DNA from: a virus | Length of the DNA: 52,571 nucleotides | Virus record (IMG/VR): IMGVR_UViG_3300031670_000002 | Location: 1 to 52,571 of that record | Direction: 5' to 3' (one strand) | Shown here: positions 8,277 to 14,821 of the stretch, one piece after another | How the letters are laid out: every line of letters begins with the position of its first letter | Numbering within the stretch: the stretch's first letter is position 1 | Made by a program: the position numbers and the translations under genes | Notes under the pieces: model-generated | What the model was told of the DNA's origin: nothing | The model's input: the letters and a program-made list of their open reading frames with translations, nothing else | Database searches by the model: none

Positions 8277-8674
8277 GCAAACATCCCATACACGCCGCGC
8301 ACGAACCGTACCGCGCCCTGCTCTTGCACCGCGAGGCCGTCATACAGCGCGACTTGCACACGGCACACCAACGCGCGGTGGCAGCAATTCAACCGCACAT
8401 CGACGCGCTGTTACGCGAGTTGGCAGACAAGCAAGCGACGCTGGACGAAGGTGAGACGATCCCGCTGATCTGGCTGCGGGAAAACCATCGCATCGCGCGC
8501 CTGCAAGCCGTGATCAGCGCGCACATCGACGCCTATAGCCGTTACGCGCATGGCGTGGCCGTGGCAGCACAGCGCGAGGGCGCAACGCTCGGCACACAGG
8601 CGGCGCACGCGGCCATGCACGCGTCAGTACCGGAGGGCGTACAATGGACGTTTAAGCAAGCGAGGGAGAAATAA
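8273..8674 (+). CDS. Minor head protein (MuF-like), N-terminal half
   Basis: 133 aa, almost entirely helical. The run from HREAVIQRDLHTAHQRAVAA to AAQREGATLGTQAAHAAMHA and GVQWTFKQ matches the N-terminal region of SPP1 gp7/MuF-type minor head proteins. In those proteins, WTF-R-P is followed at once by the segment that here begins a separate gene at 9664. The product stops at AREK, so the head protein appears to be made as two polypeptides. The break holds four small genes (8674-9667), all translationally coupled. The call rests on recognised family pattern, not on a search. Confidence 0.7.
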   Translation: MSKHPIHAAHEPYRALLLHREAVIQRDLHTAHQRAVAAIQPHIDALLRELADKQATLDEGETIPLIWLRENHRIARLQAVISAHIDAYSRYAHGVAVAAQREGATLGTQAAHAAMHASVPEGVQWTFKQAREK

Positions 8675-8850
8675 TGGCATCGACGGCGTTTCATCTCACA
8701 TTTACGTATACGATGATAGGCGATCACTCTCTCCTTGTGCATTTCTTTGGGTGCAAGGTCGATCATTGGATGTTGCTTGACCTTGCTGAAATCAGCAGCG
8801 AAACCGGCAAATCGTCTACGGAAATCATTGAGCAGTTGAAAGGTGAGTAG
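8674..8850 (+). CDS. Hypothetical small protein (58 aa)
   Basis: Begins MASTAFHLTFTYTMIGDHSL; its start shares a base with the previous stop (TAATG). Lower GC than the head genes flanking it. First of four genes lodged between the minor-head halves. No family recognised. Confidence 0.5.
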   Translation: MASTAFHLTFTYTMIGDHSLLVHFFGCKVDHWMLLDLAEISSETGKSSTEIIEQLKGE

Positions 8851-8854
8851 GGCT

Positions 8855-9070
8855 ATGAGCGACGGAAGCGATTGGGATCAGTTGAGCAGATCGCAACAAG
8901 ACGCGGTCGATGTTTTGCGAGCGCAGATGATCGATCGTTTGACGGCAGATGCGGAGGCATTCTATGGGCTTTATCCTGACCTGCAACTATCGTGGCGCTT
9001 TGAGTTGTACCCGCTTCTTCGAGGTCAGCATGGGACATTCAGAAATCCTGACACACTGGAAGAACTCTGA
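8855..9070 (+). CDS. Hypothetical small protein (71 aa)
   Basis: Begins MSDGSDWDQLSRSQQDAVDV; acidic and helical, no recognised motif. The upstream GTG at 8843 is also in frame, but the ATG at 8855 lies 4 bp past the previous stop and follows GGTGAG, so it was preferred. Confidence 0.5.
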   Translation: MSDGSDWDQLSRSQQDAVDVLRAQMIDRLTADAEAFYGLYPDLQLSWRFELYPLLRGQHGTFRNPDTLEEL

Positions 9071-9083
9071 GAAGGAAAAGCCG

Positions 9084-9215
9084 ATGAATAGCAAAGGAAG
9101 ATTGTATCGTCTCATCATGCGGATTGCGCATCACTATCACTGGCATTATGCGCCGCCGGTTTACCCGGAAGGTGAGATGCAACGGTGGTGTAAATGGTGC
9201 GGGTTAAGACAGTAA
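9084..9215 (+). CDS. Hypothetical basic microprotein with WCKWCG motif (43 aa)
   Basis: MNSKGRLYRLIMRIAHHYHW..., ending RWCKWCGLRQ. A histidine-rich segment plus CxxC could bind a metal. It has GAAGGA upstream and is AT-rich compared with the structural genes. Function unknown. Confidence 0.5.
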   Translation: MNSKGRLYRLIMRIAHHYHWHYAPPVYPEGEMQRWCKWCGLRQ

Positions 9216-9229
9216 AGGAGAAATAGCAT

Positions 9230-9667
9230 ATGACATGGTATCCCGTTCAAGTATCGCTTCCTGGCGCAGGTATGATCGCCGTACTAGGAAAGCCATACGA
9301 AACCTTAACCGATGGATTCATTCAGGATTGGATGTTTGAACTTGCCCGCACGCATGAGGTCAGTCCTGATTATCTACTGGTAAGCCAGGAAATCCGCAGC
9401 GAGCTTCATCGCATCGTTCAGGATGATCTTCATCTGTGGCAGTGGGCCGCGCACCATGCCAGAGATGCGGATACCGGAGAAGTTGCGGAACGCTATCCCA
9501 ATAAAATCACCGGCAAATCGCTCGGCATCGTCGTTTTCCCTGGACTACCGGCAAAAGTGCTTTTTGTGGCAAGTCTGCTTGAGATGCGCGATGAAAAGAC
9601 ACACATCGATGGCATTACGCGCATCGTCACTCGCACCTATGCGGGAATCTGGGAGAACAAGGAATGA
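9230..9667 (+). CDS. Hypothetical protein (145 aa)
   Basis: Begins MTWYPVQVSLPGAGMIAVLG behind AAAGGAG. Soluble, with a DLHLWQWAAHHARDADTGEV stretch; no family recognised. The last of four small genes between the minor-head halves; its stop overlaps the start at 9664 (ATGA). Confidence 0.55.
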   Translation: MTWYPVQVSLPGAGMIAVLGKPYETLTDGFIQDWMFELARTHEVSPDYLLVSQEIRSELHRIVQDDLHLWQWAAHHARDADTGEVAERYPNKITGKSLGIVVFPGLPAKVLFVASLLEMRDEKTHIDGITRIVTRTYAGIWENKE

Positions 9668-11790
9668 GGCCAGGGATGATCGGCGCTGGCCTGGGCGATC
9701 CGTCGCTGCGGGCGCTGGAGCAATTGAGCAACGCCTTGCAGCAGGGGCCGCTCGCTGATCTCTTCGCGGGCTTCGGCACGGAAGCGTCGCAAAAAGCGCG
9801 CGGCATCCTGATGATGGCGCTGCTCAACGGCGATAATCCGACGTGGGATAAGGACGGCCCATCGATTGCCAACGCGCTCCAACAGGCGTTGAACACGTCG
9901 CTGTACCGCGCGCAAACGATTGCACGTACCGAGATGCTCAACGCCTATCGCGACAGCAACCTTGCCAATTACCGCGCCAATGCTGATGTGGTGGATGGCT
10001 GGGTCTGGACGGCGGATTTGTCAGCGCGCACCTGTTTTCCTAGAGGCACAATGATAGAAACAAGCAAGGGGCAAATACCGATTGAACAAATGGAACTAGG
10101 AGATGAAGTTTTAACACATGAAGGTCGCTATAAGCGCGTGACGGTTGTCATGGCGCGGCCTTATTCGGGAGAAATGATAACCGTGAATTGTGGGGAACAT
10201 TCAGTCACCGCTACCGTCGATCACCCGTTCCTGATCGAGCGGCAAGGCGAGTTGTATTGGATAGAGGCTGGTCATATCCGTTTGGGCGATCACGCTATCT
10301 GCTATCGTGAGGGCGCTACGGATATAGCCGATCATACCTTCAGTCAGATTGCCATAGAAGGGCGTATCAGGCAAGCGGATAACGGTATAGCCCCGGCTTT
10401 GCAAGAACAGCGTCTTGCGGGCGTCTCTTCTCACCACATCAGGCCGGTTATGCCAGTACACGCCGTCAATCTCCAAAACAGTATTCAGGCTGGTCAAGAG
10501 GAAATCAACAGGATATCTCCAGCCATTGATAAGATGCTCTTGCGAGTAGGGGATACCCAACGTTTCCAGGCACATCCGGGCGTTCTTTTCCGGTTCGGTT
10601 TCGCCAGTGAAGCAACGGTAACAGCGTGGCGAGCAGAAAAAGCGATCCCCTTGTTCGGTAGGACGGATACGAAACGTTTTTCCGCACTGTCTGCACGTCT
10701 GAGTGATGGTTGGGCGTCGGCATTCCTCAGAGCAGTAGGTGTTATCAGAACGTTTTTGACGAAAAATCTTGTCACACCGCTTACAAGTAACATAGATCGT
10801 CCGCATATGCTTACAGGCATTAGAACAATAGATTTGGTTTCGCACGCTAGGAGAAGTAGTAAAAGTTTTTCCGCAAATAGGACAAATTTTCTCATGGCGT
10901 TCATGGGCTTTACGGCATTCAAGCGAGCAGTAGTCTCTCAGACGCCGCTGCTGTACGCAAAACGTTTTACCACAGCCTTTGCAAACCAAATCGAGACATG
11001 GTTTCGCCTCTTTGCCGCGCTGTGTATGGGGGCATTCCCGTTGATAGATAGTGTAGCAAGCATTGGAACAAAACCGCCGATTGCCTTTGCGTTGCCACGC
11101 TTTGGGAATGATAAACGGCTTTCCGCAGATTTCACAGGTCAATTCAACCCGTTCCGTCGCGTGTGCCGCTTTCCAGGCATCACGGCATTCTTTGCTACAA
11201 TACGCCCGTTCCTGTCTTGCGCGATTGCTGATGTCCATCCAGGCATCCTTACCGCACACTGCGCAGACGCTTTTGAGTTTCCTTCTATCGCCAGGATCGC
11301 GCTCAATATCAAGTCTTTTCATGCATCCATTATATCACAACTTGACCACCACATCCAGCGCGATACAACGGTGTATAACCTGGAGGTTGAGGGCGATCAC
11401 AGTTATGTGGCCGATGGCTTTGTCGTGCATAATTGTGCCGCGTGCATTTCGCAAAACGGCACACTGCATAGCCTGGACGAAACAATGGATGAGCATGTGT
11501 GTGGGCGGTGCAGTCCGATCCCGCATACCAAATCCTGGTCGGACATCCTGAACAACGCGGGCTATGACACGAGCGGCCTGGACTTGCCAGACAGCGCGCC
11601 CGCTCTACCGAGCGGCGCGGATTGGTTTGCCGCGCAATCGGCGGACGTGCAACAGCAGGTACTCGGCAAGGCGGGCTACGCGCTCTATCAGTCCGGCACG
11701 CCGCTCGCGGATTTTGTCGGCATCCGGCAGAACGCGCAATACGGCCCGTCGATTTATGTCAAGTCGATCAAAGAATTACAGGGAGGCTAA
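9664..11790 (+). CDS. Minor head protein (MuF-like), C-terminal half, interrupted by an intein
   Basis: 708-aa precursor. Residues 1-123 (MRPGMIGAGLGDPSLRALEQ..., TIARTEMLNAYRDSNLANYR, DGWVWTADLSART) and 591-708 (CAACISQNGTLHSLDETMDE, HVCGRCSPIP) join into the MuF-type core, where SART-CAAC is the usual continuous sequence. Residues 124-590 are an intein (see 10033-11433). Spliced, the host product is about 241 aa. It acts with the portal in head assembly or DNA ejection. The family N-terminal region is encoded separately at 8273. The C-terminal 80 residues (SADVQQQVLGKAGYALYQSG) resemble the usual MuF tail. Confidence 0.85.
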   Translation: MRPGMIGAGLGDPSLRALEQLSNALQQGPLADLFAGFGTEASQKARGILMMALLNGDNPTWDKDGPSIANALQQALNTSLYRAQTIARTEMLNAYRDSNLANYRANADVVDGWVWTADLSARTCFPRGTMIETSKGQIPIEQMELGDEVLTHEGRYKRVTVVMARPYSGEMITVNCGEHSVTATVDHPFLIERQGELYWIEAGHIRLGDHAICYREGATDIADHTFSQIAIEGRIRQADNGIAPALQEQRLAGVSSHHIRPVMPVHAVNLQNSIQAGQEEINRISPAIDKMLLRVGDTQRFQAHPGVLFRFGFASEATVTAWRAEKAIPLFGRTDTKRFSALSARLSDGWASAFLRAVGVIRTFLTKNLVTPLTSNIDRPHMLTGIRTIDLVSHARRSSKSFSANRTNFLMAFMGFTAFKRAVVSQTPLLYAKRFTTAFANQIETWFRLFAALCMGAFPLIDSVASIGTKPPIAFALPRFGNDKRLSADFTGQFNPFRRVCRFPGITAFFATIRPFLSCAIADVHPGILTAHCADAFEFPSIARIALNIKSFHASIISQLDHHIQRDTTVYNLEVEGDHSYVADGFVVHNCAACISQNGTLHSLDETMDEHVCGRCSPIPHTKSWSDILNNAGYDTSGLDLPDSAPALPSGADWFAAQSADVQQQVLGKAGYALYQSGTPLADFVGIRQNAQYGPSIYVKSIKELQGG
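10201..11322 (-). CDS. Zinc-finger homing endonuclease, antisense within the intein
   Basis: 373 aa. Six consecutive zinc modules of the form CxxC-n-CxxxC occur (CAVCGK...YCSKEC, CEICGK...FCSNAC, CKGCGK...YCSLEC, CPICGK...YCSNAC, CKRCDK...YCSEEC, CRQCGK...FCSPRC). A Vsr/DUF559-like nuclease domain follows (WRYPVDFLLT, VLEIDGVYWH, RRDARKTLFLQSRGYTVIRL), with acidic residues and a Lys typical of that fold. The zinc modules probably bind the target DNA and the C-terminal domain cuts it. The last 40 codons overlap intein block B. An extended -10 lies just upstream, giving an almost leaderless start. The codons are exactly in register with the intein frame. Confidence 0.88.
   Translation of the reverse strand: MKRLDIERDPGDRRKLKSVCAVCGKDAWMDISNRARQERAYCSKECRDAWKAAHATERVELTCEICGKPFIIPKAWQRKGNRRFCSNACYTIYQRECPHTQRGKEAKPCLDLVCKGCGKTFCVQQRRLRDYCSLECRKAHERHEKICPICGKTFTTSPSVRNQIYCSNACKHMRTIYVTCKRCDKIFRQKRSDNTYCSEECRRPTITQTCRQCGKTFRIRPTEQGDRFFCSPRCYRCFTGETEPEKNARMCLETLGIPYSQEHLINGWRYPVDFLLTSLNTVLEIDGVYWHNRPDVVRRDARKTLFLQSRGYTVIRLPDTPFYGNLTEGMIGYIRSALTIADSVIAQTDMTSLYPIQLALPLDQERVIDGSGD
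11329..11337 (-). promoter_or_regulatory. Extended -10 promoter for the antisense endonuclease
   Basis: On the minus strand, TGATATAAT lies 6 bp before the ATG at 11322. No good -35 is seen, which extended -10 promoters can tolerate. Transcription would begin almost at the start codon, so the message would be leaderless or nearly so and could be made independently of phage late transcription. Confidence 0.55.
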
Positions 11791-11793
11791 TCG

Positions 11794-12156
11794 ATGGAGG
11801 AGACAGAAGAGCAGAGGGAACGGACGGCGGCGGGTTGGCGCACGTCGCTTCTCAACCGAAACGCGGTTCCTCAACAGGGAAAGAAGGATAACCCCATGAA
11901 CGAAGATGATATCTATGAAGTCCAGGCAAGCGGCCCGTTTCACCGCTTTAAACTGGTACGGTCAGTTGATGTGACCGGCATCTCAGGAACAGGTGAGATT
12001 GCGCTGGGTATCCAGTGGCCGGATCAGTCCTGTACGCTGTTTTGGCTGAAACACAGCACACATGGTTATTATCACAGCATTGGACAGTTGCGGGCGATCC
12101 ACTGCTACAACGACAACGCCCGCGTTGAATGGATAGACGGAGTAACCCATGCCTGA
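11794..12156 (+). CDS. Hypothetical protein (120 aa)
   Basis: Begins MEETEEQRERTAAGWRTSLL behind GGAGGCTAATCG. A second possible start at ATG 11896 (MNEDDIYEVQASGPFHRFKL), preceded by AAGGATAACCCC, would give an 86-aa protein that looks like the folded core. No family recognised; it follows the minor head gene and overlaps the next gene. Confidence 0.5.
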   Translation: MEETEEQRERTAAGWRTSLLNRNAVPQQGKKDNPMNEDDIYEVQASGPFHRFKLVRSVDVTGISGTGEIALGIQWPDQSCTLFWLKHSTHGYYHSIGQLRAIHCYNDNARVEWIDGVTHA

Positions 12157-12391
12157 ACCAATACAGAACGGCGCGTCAGTCGTGCAAGAACCGACATTTC
12201 CGCAAGAGTCGCTGCGCATCGTGCCGCAGGGACTGATCATCACCGTGCAGTTCACGCCCACGTTCAGTATCAATCAGTTGATCCCGGCCAACGCGATGAA
12301 CGAAATTGCGGGCGCGTGGCTCGAATCGCGCAAGCAGATCAAGAAAGACCTGGAGATTATCCGGGATGTCAATCGTAGCAAGTTATCATGA
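12149..12391 (+). CDS. Hypothetical protein (80 aa)
   Basis: Begins MPEPIQNGASVVQEPTFPQE; the beta-like segment SLRIVPQGLIITVQFTPTFS precedes an amphipathic C-terminal helix. It overlaps the previous gene by 8 bp. No family recognised. Confidence 0.55.
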   Translation: MPEPIQNGASVVQEPTFPQESLRIVPQGLIITVQFTPTFSINQLIPANAMNEIAGAWLESRKQIKKDLEIIRDVNRSKLS

Positions 12392-12409
12392 CACGAAAGG
12401 AACAATACG

Positions 12410-12562
12410 ATGGGTGGCAAACCGCTTAAAAGCACACCTGCTGACAGACGTTTGAAGGCCAATAAGAACAAGCCCGCGAAGCCGCCGGTCACAAAGCCGA
12501 CGCCGCCGCCCGCGAAACAGGCGTTTCCTGGCGCCGCTCCGCCGTTCAAGAAAGGCCAGTAA
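12410..12562 (+). CDS. Lysine/proline-rich small basic protein (50 aa)
   Basis: MGGKPLKSTPADRRLKANKN, then repeated KPP/TPPP stretches. It is almost certainly unstructured and strongly basic. It has GAAAGGAA upstream and its stop touches the next start (TAATG). It could bind DNA or act as a linker; nothing more can be said. Confidence 0.5.
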   Translation: MGGKPLKSTPADRRLKANKNKPAKPPVTKPTPPPAKQAFPGAAPPFKKGQ

Positions 12563-12780
12563 TGGCGAAAATAGACACGCGCAAAGCGATCCAGAAGCGG
12601 CGCACTGCCGACGAGATGCGCCGCGCCTATGCCGCGCTGTGTCCACTTGCGCCGTCGGATAGCGACGATCCTGCGATCATCCTGAATGATTGCTTTGAAG
12701 AACTGCTTGAAGCGCGGGCCATCATCGAAGACATGCGCGGCTTCGTGACGCAGTGGCACGCGCGTTTTACCAGACGATAA
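12562..12780 (+). CDS. Hypothetical helical protein (72 aa)
   Basis: Begins MAKIDTRKAIQKRRTADEMR, a basic N-terminal helix followed by an acidic helix (DDPAIILNDCFEELLEARAI). No family recognised; coupled to the previous gene. Confidence 0.5.
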   Translation: MAKIDTRKAIQKRRTADEMRRAYAALCPLAPSDSDDPAIILNDCFEELLEARAIIEDMRGFVTQWHARFTRR

Positions 12781-12790
12781 GGAGCAAGGT

Positions 12791-13072
12791 ATGGCGAAAT
12801 ATCGCAAAAAGCCCGTCGTTATTGAGGCGTGGAAAACAGGCGAATTGCTGCATCTGGCAGCATATGATTTCTGGAATTTACCGGATCGTATCCGAGAGGC
12901 ATATGATAGGGTGGAGGTTGTTTTTACGCCATCTTCCATTCATATCAACACGCTTGAAGGAACCATGATTGCGAATCAAGACGATATGGTGATTCAAGGT
13001 GTCCAGAATGAATTATATCCCTGCAAACCGGACATTTTTGAAATGACCTACGAATTGGTAGAAAGCGAGTAG
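12791..13072 (+). CDS. Phage protein of the YPCKPDIF family (93 aa)
   Basis: Begins MAKYRKKPVVIEAWKTGELL and ends DMVIQGVQNELYPCKPDIFE. Both are the hallmarks of a widespread small phage protein (K-YRKKPV-IEA ... GV-GE-YPCKPDIF-TYE). Its function is unknown in the family. Preceded by AAGGAG. Confidence 0.7.
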   Translation: MAKYRKKPVVIEAWKTGELLHLAAYDFWNLPDRIREAYDRVEVVFTPSSIHINTLEGTMIANQDDMVIQGVQNELYPCKPDIFEMTYELVESE

Positions 13073-13074
13073 TT

Positions 13075-13398
13075 ATGGCAGTCTCAGATGCCCCGTGGGA
13101 CGGCGCGCCGTCTCAGTGGAAAGATACCGATGCCTATTGTGCGTCGTGCGCGCTCGACCTCAATCCGGCGGGCAAGCCGAAGACGCAGGATAATTGCAAG
13201 TTGCCGTACACGTTCCCCAACGGTGACATTAGCCGCGTGAGCGTGCATACGTGCGTCGCGGCCTTAGCCGGGGCGCGCGGCGGACTCAAAGGCGTCCCGG
13301 CGGCGGCCAAGAAAAAAGCGGCCAAACTCTTTCTGGGCCTGTACAAGACCGCACTCAAGGAAGAGCCGCCGGATAGCCTCAAGCAGATGGCGCAATGA
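13075..13398 (+). CDS. Small phage protein, DUF6582-like (107 aa)
   Basis: Contains AYCASCALDLN and CKLPYTFPNGDISRVSVHTC, then AALAGARGGLKGVPAAAKKK and ALFLGLYK-like sequence. This Cys-containing pattern with a G-VP-A--K--AA tail occurs as a domain in phage head-associated proteins. The assignment is tentative. It overlaps the next gene by ATGA. Confidence 0.55.
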   Translation: MAVSDAPWDGAPSQWKDTDAYCASCALDLNPAGKPKTQDNCKLPYTFPNGDISRVSVHTCVAALAGARGGLKGVPAAAKKKAAKLFLGLYKTALKEEPPDSLKQMAQ

Positions 13399-13574
13399 AC
13401 ACACCCGACACCCGCCGCGCAGGCATGGGCGACGTGATCGCCGCGCTCGCTCGTCTGCTCGGCATCAAGCAATTGCAGCACTGCGGCTGTACCGACCGGC
13501 AGGCGTGGCTCAACCGCCATCTACCGCTGCCGTTCCGCATCAAACGCCGCGCGGACGAACCGGCGGATTGGTAG
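13395..13574 (+). CDS. Hypothetical small protein with CGC motif (59 aa)
   Basis: MNTPDTRRAGMGDVIAALAR..., with QHCGCTDRQAWLNRHLPLPF in the middle. This segment resembles phage proteins that follow structural genes and carry one Cys pair plus a basic end. ATGA-coupled to the previous gene. Confidence 0.5.
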   Translation: MNTPDTRRAGMGDVIAALARLLGIKQLQHCGCTDRQAWLNRHLPLPFRIKRRADEPADW

Positions 13575-13588
13575 GGAAGGACAAATCA

Positions 13589-13759
13589 ATGGCAGACCAG
13601 GAAGAAGAGCGCCCGATCACGCTGCGCTGGTTCGACAACCGAACTGGCAAAGAACACACGCTCTCAGACTCAAATGAACTCACCATCCGCTCGCGGCTCT
13701 TCACGCTTGTCCTTGACCTGATCAAAGGGCGAATCCGCGAGATACATGTCGTGCATTAA
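13589..13759 (+). CDS. Hypothetical small protein (56 aa)
   Basis: MADQEEERPITLRWFDNRTG..., beta-rich, no recognised motif. It sits directly before the Acb2-like gene with GGGAAGGA upstream. The two may be one accessory unit. Confidence 0.5.
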   Translation: MADQEEERPITLRWFDNRTGKEHTLSDSNELTIRSRLFTLVLDLIKGRIREIHVVH

Positions 13760-13772
13760 GGAAGGACGAATT

Positions 13773-14012
13773 ATGACACCAGACGAAGAAACCATCAAGC
13801 AACTGCTGAGCGATCGCATCGAAAACGATTTCTCGTATCACGCTCCGCAGGGTGATCAGGTCACTCGGTATAACAAGTTGCGCTACAAAGCGAAAGAGTT
13901 TGCTTTGCTCATTGCAGAGATTACACCGTATTCTCGTGAACAGTCGCTGGCGTTGACGCATCTTGAAGAAGCTGTGATGTTTGCCAACGCCGCCATTGCG
14001 CGGCACGAGTAA
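13773..14012 (+). CDS. acb2: Acb2/Tad1-type cyclic-nucleotide sponge (anti-CBASS)
   Basis: 79 aa. The core pattern NDFSYHAPQGDQVTRYNKLR ... KEFALLIAEITPYSREQSLA ... LEEAVMFANAAIAR is the Acb2/Tad1 hairpin domain. Characterised members form small helical oligomers that bind cyclic oligonucleotide signals and so block CBASS and related abortive-infection defence. The length is close to the family's. Preceded by GAAGGA; located among late genes just before the scaffold. The assignment rests on family recognition. Which nucleotides it binds cannot be read from sequence. Confidence 0.8.
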   Translation: MTPDEETIKQLLSDRIENDFSYHAPQGDQVTRYNKLRYKAKEFALLIAEITPYSREQSLALTHLEEAVMFANAAIARHE

Positions 14013-14062
14013 CTATCGATCCTGTCCGTCGCTACCGATAATGCGTACAAGCGCACCACCGC

Positions 14063-14091
14063 TTGACAGCAGAAAGGAATCATCGTACAAT
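14063..14091 (+). promoter_or_regulatory. Strong promoter before scaffold/capsid genes
   Basis: TTGACA at 14063-14068, a 17-bp spacer and TACAAT at 14086-14091. It ends one base before the scaffold ATG, so a transcript would begin inside or just after that start codon. It may therefore mainly boost the downstream major capsid gene. Confidence 0.65.
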
Positions 14092-14092
14092 T

Positions 14093-14773
14093 ATGGCAGA
14101 CGAACCGATTACCCCGGCGTCGCCCCAGGCGGGCGATCCACCGGCTGCACCTTCGCCCCAGGCGGGCAACACAACTCCACCAGAACCCCAGGCGGGCGAC
14201 GGACAAGAACCCATTTCACTAGCCGAGGCCAAAAAGCTGCGCTCGGAAGCGGCCAATTTGCGCGAACGCTTGAAAGCTGCTGACGCCAAAGCCAAAGAAC
14301 TCGATGATCTCAAAGCGCAGTTAGAGGCAGCCAATCTCAGCGACAAAGAAAAGCTGGAGCGGAAACTTGCCAAACTGCAAAGCGACCACGAGCAGGCAAC
14401 ACGCCAACTGCAAGAACGCACGATCCAATACGAGGTGCGTTTGCAAGCGGCACAGGCTGGCGTCAATCCGAAGCATCTGGACAAGGTGACGCGATTGATT
14501 GACTGGGCAGCCCTCGAGTATGACGACGATGGGCAGCCCACCAACGTCAAGACGCTGATTGACGCGCTCTTGGAGGATATGCCGGAACTGAAAACGCCTA
14601 CCGCGCCCGCGCCCACCGGCGGACAACCGCCGAAACCGCCGACGCCCGCGTTACCGGCCATGAACCCAGGCCGTGCCGCGATCACGCCGCCGACTGGCAA
14701 CGCCGGGCCGTTTGTACGCCCGTCGATCTCGGACGCCTACGCGCAAGCCGCACAGCAGCGCCGCGGCCAATAA
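14093..14773 (+). CDS. Capsid scaffolding protein
   Basis: 226 aa. It has a disordered N-terminus with three PQAG repeats and a long charged coiled coil (about residues 45-115: EAKKLRSEAANLRERLKAAD, LERKLAKLQSDHEQATRQLQ). The C-terminus is Pro/Ala/Gly-rich with a basic end (AQAAQQRRGQ). This is the standard layout of phage scaffolds placed just before the major capsid gene. It directs head assembly and leaves or is degraded on maturation. Confidence 0.82.
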   Translation: MADEPITPASPQAGDPPAAPSPQAGNTTPPEPQAGDGQEPISLAEAKKLRSEAANLRERLKAADAKAKELDDLKAQLEAANLSDKEKLERKLAKLQSDHEQATRQLQERTIQYEVRLQAAQAGVNPKHLDKVTRLIDWAALEYDDDGQPTNVKTLIDALLEDMPELKTPTAPAPTGGQPPKPPTPALPAMNPGRAAITPPTGNAGPFVRPSISDAYAQAAQQRRGQ

Positions 14774-14787
14774 CAACGAAACATTCA

Positions 14788-14815
14788 TCCTTCATGCCGG
14801 GAGGCAGCATAGGAG
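14788..14815 (+). promoter_or_regulatory. Structured leader of the major capsid gene (copy 1 of 3)
   Basis: TCCTTCATGCC-GGGA-GGCAGCATAGGAG: a small stem capped by a GNRA tetraloop, with an upstream TCCT complementary to the AGGA of the Shine-Dalgarno. Near-identical leaders precede the tail-tube gene (18482) and the gene at 26937. The stem changes compensate between copies. Confidence 0.7.
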
Positions 14816-14821
14816 AACATT

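Larger units (their letters stand above)
10033..11433 (+). mobile_element. Intein (467 aa) in the minor head protein
   Basis: It starts at Cys124 of the precursor (CFPRGTMIETSKGQIPIEQM, block A, followed by LGDEVLTHEG) and has block B at VTATVDHPFLIE with the TxxH-type TVDH. It ends with VYNLEVEGDHSYVADGFVVHN, a block F/G with terminal His-Asn, followed by Cys+1. All the residues needed for Cys-type splicing are visible. Between about 10330 and 11340 the plus-strand protein has no recognisable domain. That stretch is the reverse complement of a complete endonuclease gene on the other strand, so the intein frame reads straight through antisense DNA for roughly 1.1 kb without a stop. Confidence 0.9.

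Noticed and set aside
10494-11135. Several further leftward frames within the intein
   Set aside because: They are shadows of the codon-aligned endonuclease gene and lack Shine-Dalgarno sites or domain patterns.
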